Part shown: positions 30,504-39,656 of the stretch, one piece after another
Layout of the letters: every line of letters begins with the position of its first letter
How positions within the stretch are numbered: the first letter of the stretch is position 1
DNA from: Staphylococcus sp. 17KM0847
Lineage (GTDB): Bacteria > Bacillota > Bacilli > Staphylococcales > Staphylococcaceae
DNA length: 64,000 bases
Assembly: GCF_013463155.1 (NCBI RefSeq)
Contig: NZ_CP040781.1
Span: 930,001-994,000 of the forward strand
Direction: 5' to 3'
Notes under the pieces: generated by a model
Seen by the model: only the letters and a program-made list of their open reading frames with translations
Database searches by the model: none
Told to the model about the DNA's origin: nothing
Program-made: the position numbers and the translations under genes

Positions 30504-31257
30504 AGTAGATTTGAATTGTGACTTAGGCGAAAGCTTTGGTAGTTATAAAATGGGCAATGACGAAAAAGTCTTACCATTGATTACATCTGCAAATGTGGCG
30601 TGTGGTTTTCATGCTGGTGATGAAAATGTTATGGCAGAAACTGTAAAGCAAGCAAAAGCAAATGGCATCAGTATTGGTGCGCATCCGGGGTTTCCAGATT
30701 TAAAAGGGTTTGGACGTCGAAATTTAGATATGTCACGAGATGAAATTTATAATATGATTATTTATCAAGTTGGTGCGCTAAAAGCCTTTTGTGATATTTA
30801 TGATGTATCATTGAATCACGTTAAACCACACGGTGCATTGTATCAAATGGGTGCGAGAGATCGCGATATTGCCCGTACTATCGCGCAAGCAGTTTATGCT
30901 ATTGATTCAAATATCTATTTAGTGGGATTGTCCAATTCGTTGTTGTTAGAAGAAGCTCAAAAGGTCGGACTTCCAACAGCGTCTGAAGTTTTTGCTGATC
31001 GCCGTTATGAAAGAGACGGTCAGCTCGTAAGTCGAAAAAAATCAGGAGCATTAATAGAAGATACAACAGAAGCGATACATCAAGTAATACGCATGGTCAC
31101 TGAAGGGAAAGTGACAGCAATTACTGGTGAAGACATCAATATCTCTGCTGATACGATATGTGTTCATGGGGACGGGGCACATGCATTAGAGTTTGTTAAA
31201 CAGATCAGAGAGAAACTATCGGAGGTCAATGTCGATATTGTCAAAATAGGGGGTTAA
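30496..31257 (+). CDS. pxpA: 5-oxoprolinase subunit PxpA (LamB/YcsF family)
   Basis: The 253-residue LamB/YcsF-family protein has a TIM-barrel-like polysaccharide-deacetylase-related fold. In E. coli and B. subtilis, PxpA acts with PxpBC to open 5-oxoproline to glutamate with ATP. Signature segments are [19 protein letters not shown] at the N terminus, [12 protein letters not shown] near 31-42, [15 protein letters not shown], and [17 protein letters not shown]. The ATG at 30496 has AAGGGGGC upstream. The family has been found with biotin carboxylase genes in many Firmicutes. Confidence 0.92.
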   Translation: MVKVDLNCDLGESFGSYKMGNDEKVLPLITSANVACGFHAGDENVMAETVKQAKANGISIGAHPGFPDLKGFGRRNLDMSRDEIYNMIIYQVGALKAFCDIYDVSLNHVKPHGALYQMGARDRDIARTIAQAVYAIDSNIYLVGLSNSLLLEEAQKVGLPTASEVFADRRYERDGQLVSRKKSGALIEDTTEAIHQVIRMVTEGKVTAITGEDINISADTICVHGDGAHALEFVKQIREKLSEVNVDIVKIGG

Positions 31258-31260
31258 TGA

Positions 31261-32499
31261 ATGAAATCTAATTCAAATAAAATTGAAAATCCAGGTGAGT
31301 TTAAGTTTACAAAAGCGCACAAAAGGTTGTTGCTAGGTTCGGTCTTTTTGATGGCAACATCGGCGATTGGACCAGCATTTTTGACACAAACAGCAGTATT
31401 TACAGAACAGTTTTTGGCGAGTTTTGCTTTTGCCATTTTATTATCGATCATTATTGATATCGGAGCACAAATTAATATTTGGCGTGTACTTGTCGTAACA
31501 GGTTATCGAGGTCAAGAAATAGCTAATGAAGTTGTTAGAGGATTGGGAACATTTATTTCAATCTTAATCGCAATCGGTGGTTTAGCTTTTAATATCGGTA
31601 ACATAGCAGGTGCGGGGTTAGGTTTAAATGCCATTTTCGGTATTGATGTACGTGTCGGTGCTGCGATTACAGCTATTATTGCTATTCTTGTATTTGTATC
31701 TAAAAATGGTCAGAAAGCAATGGATTTTGTCACGATGCTATTAGGTTTACTCATGATTGGTGTTGTAGCATATGTTATGGTTCAGTCCAATCCACCGTAT
31801 GCAGATGCAGCGAAGCATATGGTCTTACCTGAAAATCCAGCTGCACTTGTTCTACCTATTATCACTCTAGTTGGTGGAACGGTAGGTGGTTATATTACTT
31901 TTGCAGGTGCACATCGTATTTTAGATGCTGGTATCAAAGGGAAAGACTATTTGCCATTTGTCAATCGTTCAGCGATTACAGGGATTTTAACAACAGGCGT
32001 TATGCGTGGTTTGCTTTTCTTAGCAGTTCTTGGTGTGGTTGTAACAGGGGTGACGTTAAACCCAGATAACCCACCTGCCTCTGTATTTGAACATGCAATT
32101 GGACCGATAGGCAAAAATATTTTTGGTATTGTATTATTTGCTGCGGCTATGTCTTCAGTCATTGGATCAGCATATACAAGTACAACATTTATTAAAACGT
32201 TGCACAAAAAGTTAAACAAATTTGATAACTATGTTGTCATTGGATTTATCTTAATTTCAACATTGATTTTCTTATCTATTGGAAAGCCTGTTAAATTATT
32301 GATTATAGCCGGTGCGTTAAATGGCTTGATTTTACCCATTACATTAGGAACAGTACTTATTGCGTCTAAAAATAAACGTATTGTTGGCGATTATCAACAC
32401 CCAACATGGATGTTGCTTTTTGGTATTGTTGCGGTGATCGTAACATTGTTCACTGGCTTTTTCGCATTCCAAGGGCTTGCACAACTTTGGAACCAATAA
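31261..32499 (+). CDS. NRAMP-family membrane protein lacking metal-site motifs (YcsG-like)
   Basis: The 412-residue integral membrane protein has about 11 hydrophobic segments and NRAMP-family similarity, resembling B. subtilis YcsG, which is linked to ycsF (pxpA). The first helix normally carries a DPGN motif for metal binding; here that stretch reads SAIGPAFLTQTA. The region expected to hold MPH in helix 6 reads ITFAGAHRILDAG. A role as a manganese or iron transporter is therefore unlikely. Position 3 bp after pxpA suggests transport of 5-oxoproline or a related organic substrate, but this is inference. A terminator follows at 32517. Confidence 0.82.
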   Translation: MKSNSNKIENPGEFKFTKAHKRLLLGSVFLMATSAIGPAFLTQTAVFTEQFLASFAFAILLSIIIDIGAQINIWRVLVVTGYRGQEIANEVVRGLGTFISILIAIGGLAFNIGNIAGAGLGLNAIFGIDVRVGAAITAIIAILVFVSKNGQKAMDFVTMLLGLLMIGVVAYVMVQSNPPYADAAKHMVLPENPAALVLPIITLVGGTVGGYITFAGAHRILDAGIKGKDYLPFVNRSAITGILTTGVMRGLLFLAVLGVVVTGVTLNPDNPPASVFEHAIGPIGKNIFGIVLFAAAMSSVIGSAYTSTTFIKTLHKKLNKFDNYVVIGFILISTLIFLSIGKPVKLLIIAGALNGLILPITLGTVLIASKNKRIVGDYQHPTWMLLFGIVAVIVTLFTGFFAFQGLAQLWNQ

Positions 32500-32516
32500 A
32501 TTGAATTTTTACAAGT

Positions 32517-32552
32517 AAGCCGAGACTTTTAAAAGGTCTTGGCTTATTTGTA
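32517..32552 (+). terminator. terminator of the pxp operon
   Basis: AAGCCGAGACTTTT pairs with AAAAGGTCTTGGCTT (32517-32545), then a T-rich tract. Confidence 0.82.
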
Positions 32553-32664
32553 TTTTAAGGCGTATTTAAGTTTTTGTGTGAGGTGAAGCGATGAGATATG
32601 TTAAAATAACAGCAACAATAGAGGATATACATATTATAAATATGAAATTAATGGAGGAAGAGAT

Positions 32665-33351
32665 ATGATTGCAATTATTGGCGCAATGGAAGAAGAAGTT
32701 GCATTATTAAAAGGACAACTCTCAAACTTAAAAGAAACACAAGTTGCACATACACGTTTTTATCACGGCACACTTGCAAATAAAGAAGTAGTATTATTGC
32801 AAAGTGGGATTGGTAAGGTAAATGTTGCCATATCAACAGCGTTATTAATTCATATGTTTAATCCGGACTACGTGATTAATACAGGGTCAGCCGGTGGATT
32901 ACAATCAGGATTAAATTTAGGCGATGTTGTTGTTAGTACACATGTATCCTATCATGACGCTGATGCTCGAGCATTTGGTTATGAGATGGGACAAATCCCT
33001 GGAATGCCGTCTCAGTATCAAGCGGATGAGACACTTATTCAAGCGGTTCACCGTGTATTGCAATCCTTAAACCAAAACGCTATGGATGGTTTAATTGTAT
33101 CTGGGGATAGTTTTATCGGGACAGATCAACAGCGTACAGCTATTTTAGAATATTTTCCTCATGCAATTGCTGCAGAGATGGAGGCAGCAGCAGTCGCACA
33201 AACGTGTTTTCAATTTGATAAACCGTTCATTGTTACCCGCGCAATTTCAGATCTTGCTGATGCTCAGGCAAGTATGACGTTTGATGAATTTTTAAAAGTT
33301 GCGTCCAAATCATCGAGCGAGATGGTTTATGAGCTTGTTAAAGAACTCTAA
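32665..33351 (+). CDS. mtnN: 5'-methylthioadenosine/S-adenosylhomocysteine nucleosidase
   Basis: The 228-residue MtnN/Pfs nucleosidase removes adenine from methylthioadenosine and S-adenosylhomocysteine. It feeds the methyl cycle and provides the substrate of LuxS. Evidence is the N-terminal IGAMEEEVALLKGQL, VLLQSGIGKVNVA, NTGSAGGLQSGLNLGDVVVST, EMEAAAVAQ and the catalytic aspartate in RAISDLAD. GGAGGAAG precedes the ATG. In staphylococci it lies before yqeG as here; a gap of 72 bp with an extended -10 element separates the two. Confidence 0.96.
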   Translation: MIAIIGAMEEEVALLKGQLSNLKETQVAHTRFYHGTLANKEVVLLQSGIGKVNVAISTALLIHMFNPDYVINTGSAGGLQSGLNLGDVVVSTHVSYHDADARAFGYEMGQIPGMPSQYQADETLIQAVHRVLQSLNQNAMDGLIVSGDSFIGTDQQRTAILEYFPHAIAAEMEAAAVAQTCFQFDKPFIVTRAISDLADAQASMTFDEFLKVASKSSSEMVYELVKEL

Positions 33352-33379
33352 TCCGTTGTATTTTCTTGTGTGAAACTTG

Positions 33380-33388
33380 TGGTATAAT
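33380..33388 (+). promoter_or_regulatory. extended -10 promoter before yqeG
   Basis: TGGTATAAT at 33380-33388 is a perfect extended -10 element, 36 bp before the yqeG start. The best -35 candidate (TTGTAT at 33356) is too far, which fits an extended -10 promoter. It would start the long yqeG-to-yqeM operon. Confidence 0.55.
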
Positions 33389-33423
33389 AGCAAGAATGAA
33401 GTTATTTAAAATGGAGGCACGAC

Positions 33424-33951
33424 ATGGGGATTTTAAAGCGATTATTTTTGCCCAATCAATATGTAAAAGATATTCATGAAATTGATTTTCAGATGTTAGA
33501 ACAGCGTAATATTAAAGGTGTAATCACAGATTTAGATAATACACTTGTGGGTTGGGATGAAGCAATGCCCACACCTAAAGTAGAACAATGGTTTAAAAAA
33601 TTAGATGAACGTGGTTTTAAAGTGACGGTCGTATCAAATAACAATGAGCGCCGTGTTAAGTCATTTTGTCAGAGTTTGAAGGTAGATTATATTTTCAAAG
33701 CACAGAAACCAAGAGGAAAATCACTGCGAAAAGCTACAGACCATATGGGTTTACAACGTAGTCAAGTTGTTGTTATCGGCGATCAGATGTTAACAGATGT
33801 TTTTGGTGGTAACAGAAGTGGTCTTTATACAATTATGGTTGTTCCTGTCAAAAACTCAGACGGACTTGCAACAAAGTTGAATCGACTTATCGAACGTCGC
33901 ATTTTGAGCCATTTCAAACGTAAAGGCTACATTCAATGGGAGGAGTCTTAA
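33424..33951 (+). CDS. HAD-family phosphatase YqeG
   Basis: The 175-residue HAD-superfamily hydrolase has catalytic motif I VITDLDNTLVGWDE (nucleophile D36 and acid/base D38), motif II VVSNNNERR and the C-terminal VVIGDQMLTDVFGG. Substrate is unknown. The YqeG/phosphatidylglycerophosphatase GEP4-like group is the closest, but that activity is not established in staphylococci. It precedes yqeH and aroE as in B. subtilis. The ribosome-binding GGAGGC is correctly spaced. Confidence 0.9.
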   Translation: MGILKRLFLPNQYVKDIHEIDFQMLEQRNIKGVITDLDNTLVGWDEAMPTPKVEQWFKKLDERGFKVTVVSNNNERRVKSFCQSLKVDYIFKAQKPRGKSLRKATDHMGLQRSQVVVIGDQMLTDVFGGNRSGLYTIMVVPVKNSDGLATKLNRLIERRILSHFKRKGYIQWEES

Positions 33952-33953
33952 AT

Positions 33954-35054
33954 ATGACTGATCGTTTAAAATGTATTGGCTGTGGTGCAATATTGCAATC
34001 GGAAGACGCTAATGCAGCAGGTTATGTACCACAATCCAGTTTACATAAAGAAGATGTTATATGTAAACGCTGCTTTCGTTTGAAGCACTATAATGAAGTG
34101 CAAGACGTTGGAATGGATAGTGATGACTTTTTAACATTACTAAATGGCTTATCAGATAAGCAGGGTATTGTTGTCAACCTTGTTGATGTGTTTGACTTTG
34201 AAGGATCATTTATCCATGCCATTAAACGTATTGTTGGAAATAAAAAAATCATTTTAGCAGCAAATAAAATAGATTTATTACCCAAACAAATCAATAAGCG
34301 TCGTGTTACAGAATGGTTGAGACGCTCTGCTAAAGAATATGGCTTATATCCAGAAGATGTTGTGTTGTTATCTGCTACTAAAGGTTATGGTATAGAAGAT
34401 TTGATGCAAGCAATCGAGAAATATAGAGCGGCTCAAGATGTATATATTGTAGGGACGACAAATGTAGGTAAATCAACGCTCGTCAATCGACTTATTGAAG
34501 AAAGTGTCGGTGAAAAAGATGTCATCACAACTTCAAAAGTACCGGGCACGACTTTGGATATGATTGATATTCCGTTAGATGAGCAGAGTTATATGTATGA
34601 TACACCCGGTGTGATACAAGCACATCAAATGACACACTATGTCACTACAAAAGAACTGAATACAATTATGCCTAAAAAAGAAATTAAACAACGTGTATTT
34701 CAGTTAAATGAGCAGCAGACATTATTTTTTGGTGGGCTTGCACGCATTGACTATATAAGCGGAGGCAAGCGGCCATTGATATGCTATTTCTCTAATGAAT
34801 TGCATATTCATAGAACTAAATTGGAAAAGGCAGATCAACTCTGGCAAGAACAAATAGGTGGATTATTAGCCCCTCCATCACGACCTGAGCATTTTGATTT
34901 TGAACGATTAAAACGTGTTGAACTGCAAACGCAAAGCGGTAAACAAGATGTTATGATTTCGGGATTGGGCTTTATTACGATAGCAGAAGGTGCAGAAGTT
35001 GTTGTCACAGTACCTGAAAATGTAGATGTAACTTTACGACCATCAATTATGTAG
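33954..35054 (+). CDS. yqeH: ribosome biogenesis GTPase YqeH
   Basis: The 366-residue circularly permuted GTPase assists small-subunit assembly. A treble-clef zinc finger (C7, C10, C37, C40) comes first. The G4 motif NKID (104-107) precedes G1 GTTNVGKST (167-175), the hallmark of circular permutation, and DTPGV follows. The C-terminal domain likely binds RNA. The ATG at 33954 is chosen as it gives the zinc finger normal spacing, with GGGAGGAG upstream in the end of yqeG. Confidence 0.95.
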   Translation: MTDRLKCIGCGAILQSEDANAAGYVPQSSLHKEDVICKRCFRLKHYNEVQDVGMDSDDFLTLLNGLSDKQGIVVNLVDVFDFEGSFIHAIKRIVGNKKIILAANKIDLLPKQINKRRVTEWLRRSAKEYGLYPEDVVLLSATKGYGIEDLMQAIEKYRAAQDVYIVGTTNVGKSTLVNRLIEESVGEKDVITTSKVPGTTLDMIDIPLDEQSYMYDTPGVIQAHQMTHYVTTKELNTIMPKKEIKQRVFQLNEQQTLFFGGLARIDYISGGKRPLICYFSNELHIHRTKLEKADQLWQEQIGGLLAPPSRPEHFDFERLKRVELQTQSGKQDVMISGLGFITIAEGAEVVVTVPENVDVTLRPSIM

Positions 35055-35067
35055 GAGTGTGAAGGGT

Positions 35068-35871
35068 ATGAAGTTTGCTGTAATCGGGAATCCCATTAGC
35101 CATTCATTATCACCGTTAATGCATCACGAAAACTTTAAAGCATTAAAATTGAATGCGCAATATGAAGCTTTAAACATTCCACCTGAACATTTTCATCATA
35201 TTCGAGATATTATTCAGGCACATGCTTTAGATGGGTTTAATGTGACTATTCCACATAAAGAACGGATTATCCCTTATCTTGATGCGCTGTCTCCAGAAGC
35301 AGAGGCAATAGGTGCAGTGAATACAGTAGTAGTGTCGGATAACCAGTGGGTGGGTCATAATACGGACGGTATTGGTTTTGTTAAAGGTTTAGAACAGCGC
35401 TACGGCAATTTGGACAATGCACGTATACTTATTATCGGTGCTGGTGGGGCGAGTAAAGGTATTGCCTATACACTTACACAAAAGGCAAGATATCCTATTG
35501 CAGTCGTTAATCGTACGATGTCGAGGTTTGATGATTGGCAATTTGATATAGAAAAGCACCATTTATCAGAGTTAGAACAGATTGCAGGCCAATTTGATAT
35601 TATTATTAATACAACACCTGTTGGCATGAACAATGTAGAAGAAAGTGTCGGTGTATTGAATGCATTAAAAGAAGATGTGTGGGTATGTGATATTATTTAT
35701 ATACCAGCACAGACCGCTTTTTTAAAGCAGGCAGCTGATCAAGGTTATCAAACATATAACGGTTTAGATATGTTTGTGTATCAAGGTGCAGAAAGTTTTC
35801 GAATATGGACAGGGCAAGAAGCGAATATTGAAGCGATGCGTCAAATTGTAGAGCATCGTTTATATCAATAG
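35068..35871 (+). CDS. aroE: shikimate dehydrogenase (NADP+)
   Basis: The 267-residue enzyme reduces 3-dehydroshikimate in aromatic amino-acid and chorismate synthesis. The substrate site is GNPISHSLSPLMHH near residues 8-21, with catalytic lysine in NVTIPHKE and the NADP-binding Rossmann motif IIGAGGASKGIA near 124-135. The ATG at 35068 is favoured over a GTG at 35059, as AGGAG at 35053-35057 has better spacing. It lies in the conserved yqeH-aroE-yhbY order. Confidence 0.95.
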   Translation: MKFAVIGNPISHSLSPLMHHENFKALKLNAQYEALNIPPEHFHHIRDIIQAHALDGFNVTIPHKERIIPYLDALSPEAEAIGAVNTVVVSDNQWVGHNTDGIGFVKGLEQRYGNLDNARILIIGAGGASKGIAYTLTQKARYPIAVVNRTMSRFDDWQFDIEKHHLSELEQIAGQFDIIINTTPVGMNNVEESVGVLNALKEDVWVCDIIYIPAQTAFLKQAADQGYQTYNGLDMFVYQGAESFRIWTGQEANIEAMRQIVEHRLYQ

Positions 35872-35893
35872 TAAAATGATATAGGAGGTCATT

Positions 35894-37321
<1,428 letters not shown>

Positions 37322-37332
37322 AGGATGATTAA

Positions 37333-37689
37333 ATGAACGCACAAGAATTATTGCAATTAAGTGTTAAAGCAACAGATGATAAAAAAGCCGAAGATATTAT
37401 TTCGATTGATATGCGTGGTATTTCGGATATTGCAGATTATTTTGTAGTTTGTCACGGAAATAATGAAAGACAAGTACAAGCCATTGCAAAAGCAGTCAAA
37501 GATGAAGCTGAAGCACACCAAATCCATGTAAAGCGTATGGAAGGTTATGATGAAGCACGATGGATTTTGCTTGATTTGGCAGATGTTGTTGTTCATGTAT
37601 TTCACAAAGATGAACGTGGTTATTATAACCTCGAAAAATTATATCAAGATGCAGAAATATTAGGGTATCATGAAGTGAGCAAAGCCTAA
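37333..37689 (+). CDS. rsfS: ribosomal silencing factor RsfS
   Basis: The 118-residue protein binds L14 on the 50S subunit and blocks subunit joining under starvation. Diagnostic segments are ISIDMRGISDIADYFVVCHGNNERQV (residues about 23-48, quoted in part), MEGYDEARWILLDLADVVVHVF and YNLEKLY. It overlaps the methyltransferase gene by one base, again showing a compact operon. Confidence 0.95.
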   Translation: MNAQELLQLSVKATDDKKAEDIISIDMRGISDIADYFVVCHGNNERQVQAIAKAVKDEAEAHQIHVKRMEGYDEARWILLDLADVVVHVFHKDERGYYNLEKLYQDAEILGYHEVSKA

Positions 37690-38414
37690 TGTCATATCAA
37701 ACATTAAGCCACTTTTACGATCAATTAACAGATGATCAACCCTATGAACAATGGCAAAATATAATACAGCATTTTTTACCCACTTCTCGTGCTAAGCGAG
37801 TACTTGATATAGGTTGTGGAACAGGGACGTTAACGACAATGTACACTGCTTTTGCAGATGATATTTATGGTATGGATTTGAGTGAAGACATGATTCATCT
37901 TGCACAACAAAAATCAAGTGATGTGACATGGTGTATAGGAGATATGACTGATTTTAATTTACCAACAACATTTGATTTGATTACTATTTTTTGTGATTCA
38001 CTCAATTATGTCACAGATGAGGCAGATGTGTTAGCTACTTTTAATCATGTATACCATCATTTAAATCGTGATGGTATACTCATGTTTGATGTGCATACCG
38101 TTCATAAGATGCTCGCTCAATTTAATGGAGCCGTTTACTTGGATGATAGAGAACATCTGACATTGATTTGGCAGACAGAGCCGGGTGATTTGCCATATAG
38201 TGTCTGGCATGATTTAACTTTTTTTGTTAATCATGAGGGAACAGATGATTATCGGCGTTATGATGAGACGCAATTTCAGCGTACACTTGACAAAGAAATT
38301 TACACACAAATGTTACAGTCTATCGGTTTTAGAAATATCACAACTTTTTATGACTTTGAACCACAATGTCAAAGCGAAGAAAGTGACCGTTTATTTTTTA
38401 TCGCAACTAAATAA
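37689..38414 (+). CDS. class I SAM-dependent methyltransferase (YqeM-like)
   Basis: The 241-residue methyltransferase has SAM motif I VLDIGCGTGTLTTMY near residues 38-52, with YGMDLSEDMI and IGDMTDFNLP following. Its substrate is unknown. In B. subtilis the yqeM gene has the same place, between rsfS (yqeL) and comER/comEA. The gene ends before a hairpin at 38425 that may close the operon. Confidence 0.9.
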   Translation: MSYQTLSHFYDQLTDDQPYEQWQNIIQHFLPTSRAKRVLDIGCGTGTLTTMYTAFADDIYGMDLSEDMIHLAQQKSSDVTWCIGDMTDFNLPTTFDLITIFCDSLNYVTDEADVLATFNHVYHHLNRDGILMFDVHTVHKMLAQFNGAVYLDDREHLTLIWQTEPGDLPYSVWHDLTFFVNHEGTDDYRRYDETQFQRTLDKEIYTQMLQSIGFRNITTFYDFEPQCQSEESDRLFFIATK

Positions 38415-38424
38415 AAGTAATCTT

Positions 38425-38461
38425 CCTCCTTTATACGTGTAGATGTGTAAAGGAGGTTTTT
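38425..38461 (+). terminator. hairpin between yqeM-like gene and comEA; terminator or ribosome-site switch
   Basis: CCTCCTTTATAC (38425-38436) pairs with GTGTAAAGGAGG (38445-38456) in a 12-bp stem with one wobble pair, followed by TTTTTA. The 3' arm contains the AAAGGAGG Shine-Dalgarno sequence of comEA. The same structure may therefore terminate transcription and hide the comEA ribosome-binding site. Confidence 0.7.
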
Positions 38462-38463
38462 AT

Positions 38464-39120
38464 ATGTCATTTTTAGATCAATTACAAGCGTGGTATTATC
38501 AAAATCGTATGGTTGTTTGTATCGTGGGTGTCATTATTATGATATTGGTAGCTTTATTGATGTTTTTTCAGCATCCAAGCGCTAACGAGTCAGAGGATGA
38601 AAAACAATCACTTGTTGAAACGCCTTCACAACAATCCACTTCAACATTACACCAGCGAGCAGCAGATAAACAGCAACCTTTTCCGATTATTGTAGATATT
38701 AAAGGGGCGGTTAAGCGACCGAACACGTACAAAATGATGTCGGATGATCGTGTGAAACAACTATTAGATAGAGCGATTCCATTACCTTCAGCGGATTTAT
38801 CGCAAATTAATCTTGCAGAGAAGTTAATAGATCAAAAAATGATTCGTATTCCAGCTAAGGGAGAACAAAATAGTATCAATGCAACGGTAACAACAGCGAC
38901 ATCTCCAAGTAGTACCAATACGACAACTGAGCCGATTAATTTAAACATTGCACAACTGTCAGACTTAACAACTGTACCGGGTATTGGCCCTGCCAAAGCA
39001 GCAGCTATATTAACATATAGGGACGAAAAAGGACAATTTCAATCCGTAGAAGAACTAAAAGAAGTGAAAGGTATTGGAGATAAAACGTATGAAAATTTAA
39101 AAAGTTATTTTACAGTGTAA
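38464..39120 (+). CDS. comEA: competence DNA receptor ComEA
   Basis: The 218-residue protein is anchored by one membrane helix (about residues 16-35). Its extracellular part has an SLBB domain (IIVDIKGAVKRPNTYKM, about 79-95) and a C-terminal helix-hairpin-helix DNA-binding domain (INLNIAQLSDLTTVPGIGPAKAAAILTYR and EVKGIGDKTYENL, quoted as the HhH hallmarks). It binds incoming DNA during transformation. The ATG at 38464 lies 7 bp after AAAGGAGG, which is paired in a hairpin. comEB follows after 71 bp. Confidence 0.93.
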   Translation: MSFLDQLQAWYYQNRMVVCIVGVIIMILVALLMFFQHPSANESEDEKQSLVETPSQQSTSTLHQRAADKQQPFPIIVDIKGAVKRPNTYKMMSDDRVKQLLDRAIPLPSADLSQINLAEKLIDQKMIRIPAKGEQNSINATVTTATSPSSTNTTTEPINLNIAQLSDLTTVPGIGPAKAAAILTYRDEKGQFQSVEELKEVKGIGDKTYENLKSYFTV

Positions 39121-39191
39121 TGACGAGTGTCGCTAGTTTGTTTATTAGAAATCAGTTATAATCAAGGAAATAAGTGTGTGGGGTGAAACCA

Positions 39192-39656
39192 ATGGAAAGA
39201 ATTCAATGGGATGAGTATTTTATGGCACAATCGCATTTGTTGGCATTGCGTTCTACTTGTAAACGTTTGTCAGTAGGGGCGACAATCATCAAAGACAATC
39301 GTATTATTGCCGGAGGATATAATGGTTCCGTTGCAGGAGAAGTACATTGTACAGATGAGCAATGCTTGTTAGAAGATGGGCATTGTATTCGTACGATTCA
39401 TGCTGAGATGAATGCACTATTACAATGTGCCAAACAAGGGGTGTCGACAGATGGTGCAACAATTTATGTAACGCATTTTCCTTGTGTGAACTGTACGAAA
39501 TCAATTATTCAAGCAGGTATTAAGACGATTTATTACGCCCGAGATTATCATAATCATGCTTACGCCATTAAATTATTAGATCAATCAGGTGTTAAGTATG
39601 AGCGGGTACCATTTGACCCACAACGTATCGCGAATTATATTTTGGATACACAATGA
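39192..39656 (+). CDS. comEB: dCMP deaminase ComEB
   Basis: The 154-residue zinc deaminase converts dCMP to dUMP. Active-site residues are H70 and E72 in HAEMNAL, with C98 and C101 in PCVNC. It is a standard member of the comE locus although its deamination is not itself required for DNA uptake. The ATG at 39192 has GGGGTGA upstream. TAGTTT (39134) and TATAAT (39157-39162), 17 bp apart, could form a promoter. It overlaps comEC by 4 bp. Confidence 0.94.
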   Translation: MERIQWDEYFMAQSHLLALRSTCKRLSVGATIIKDNRIIAGGYNGSVAGEVHCTDEQCLLEDGHCIRTIHAEMNALLQCAKQGVSTDGATIYVTHFPCVNCTKSIIQAGIKTIYYARDYHNHAYAIKLLDQSGVKYERVPFDPQRIANYILDTQ

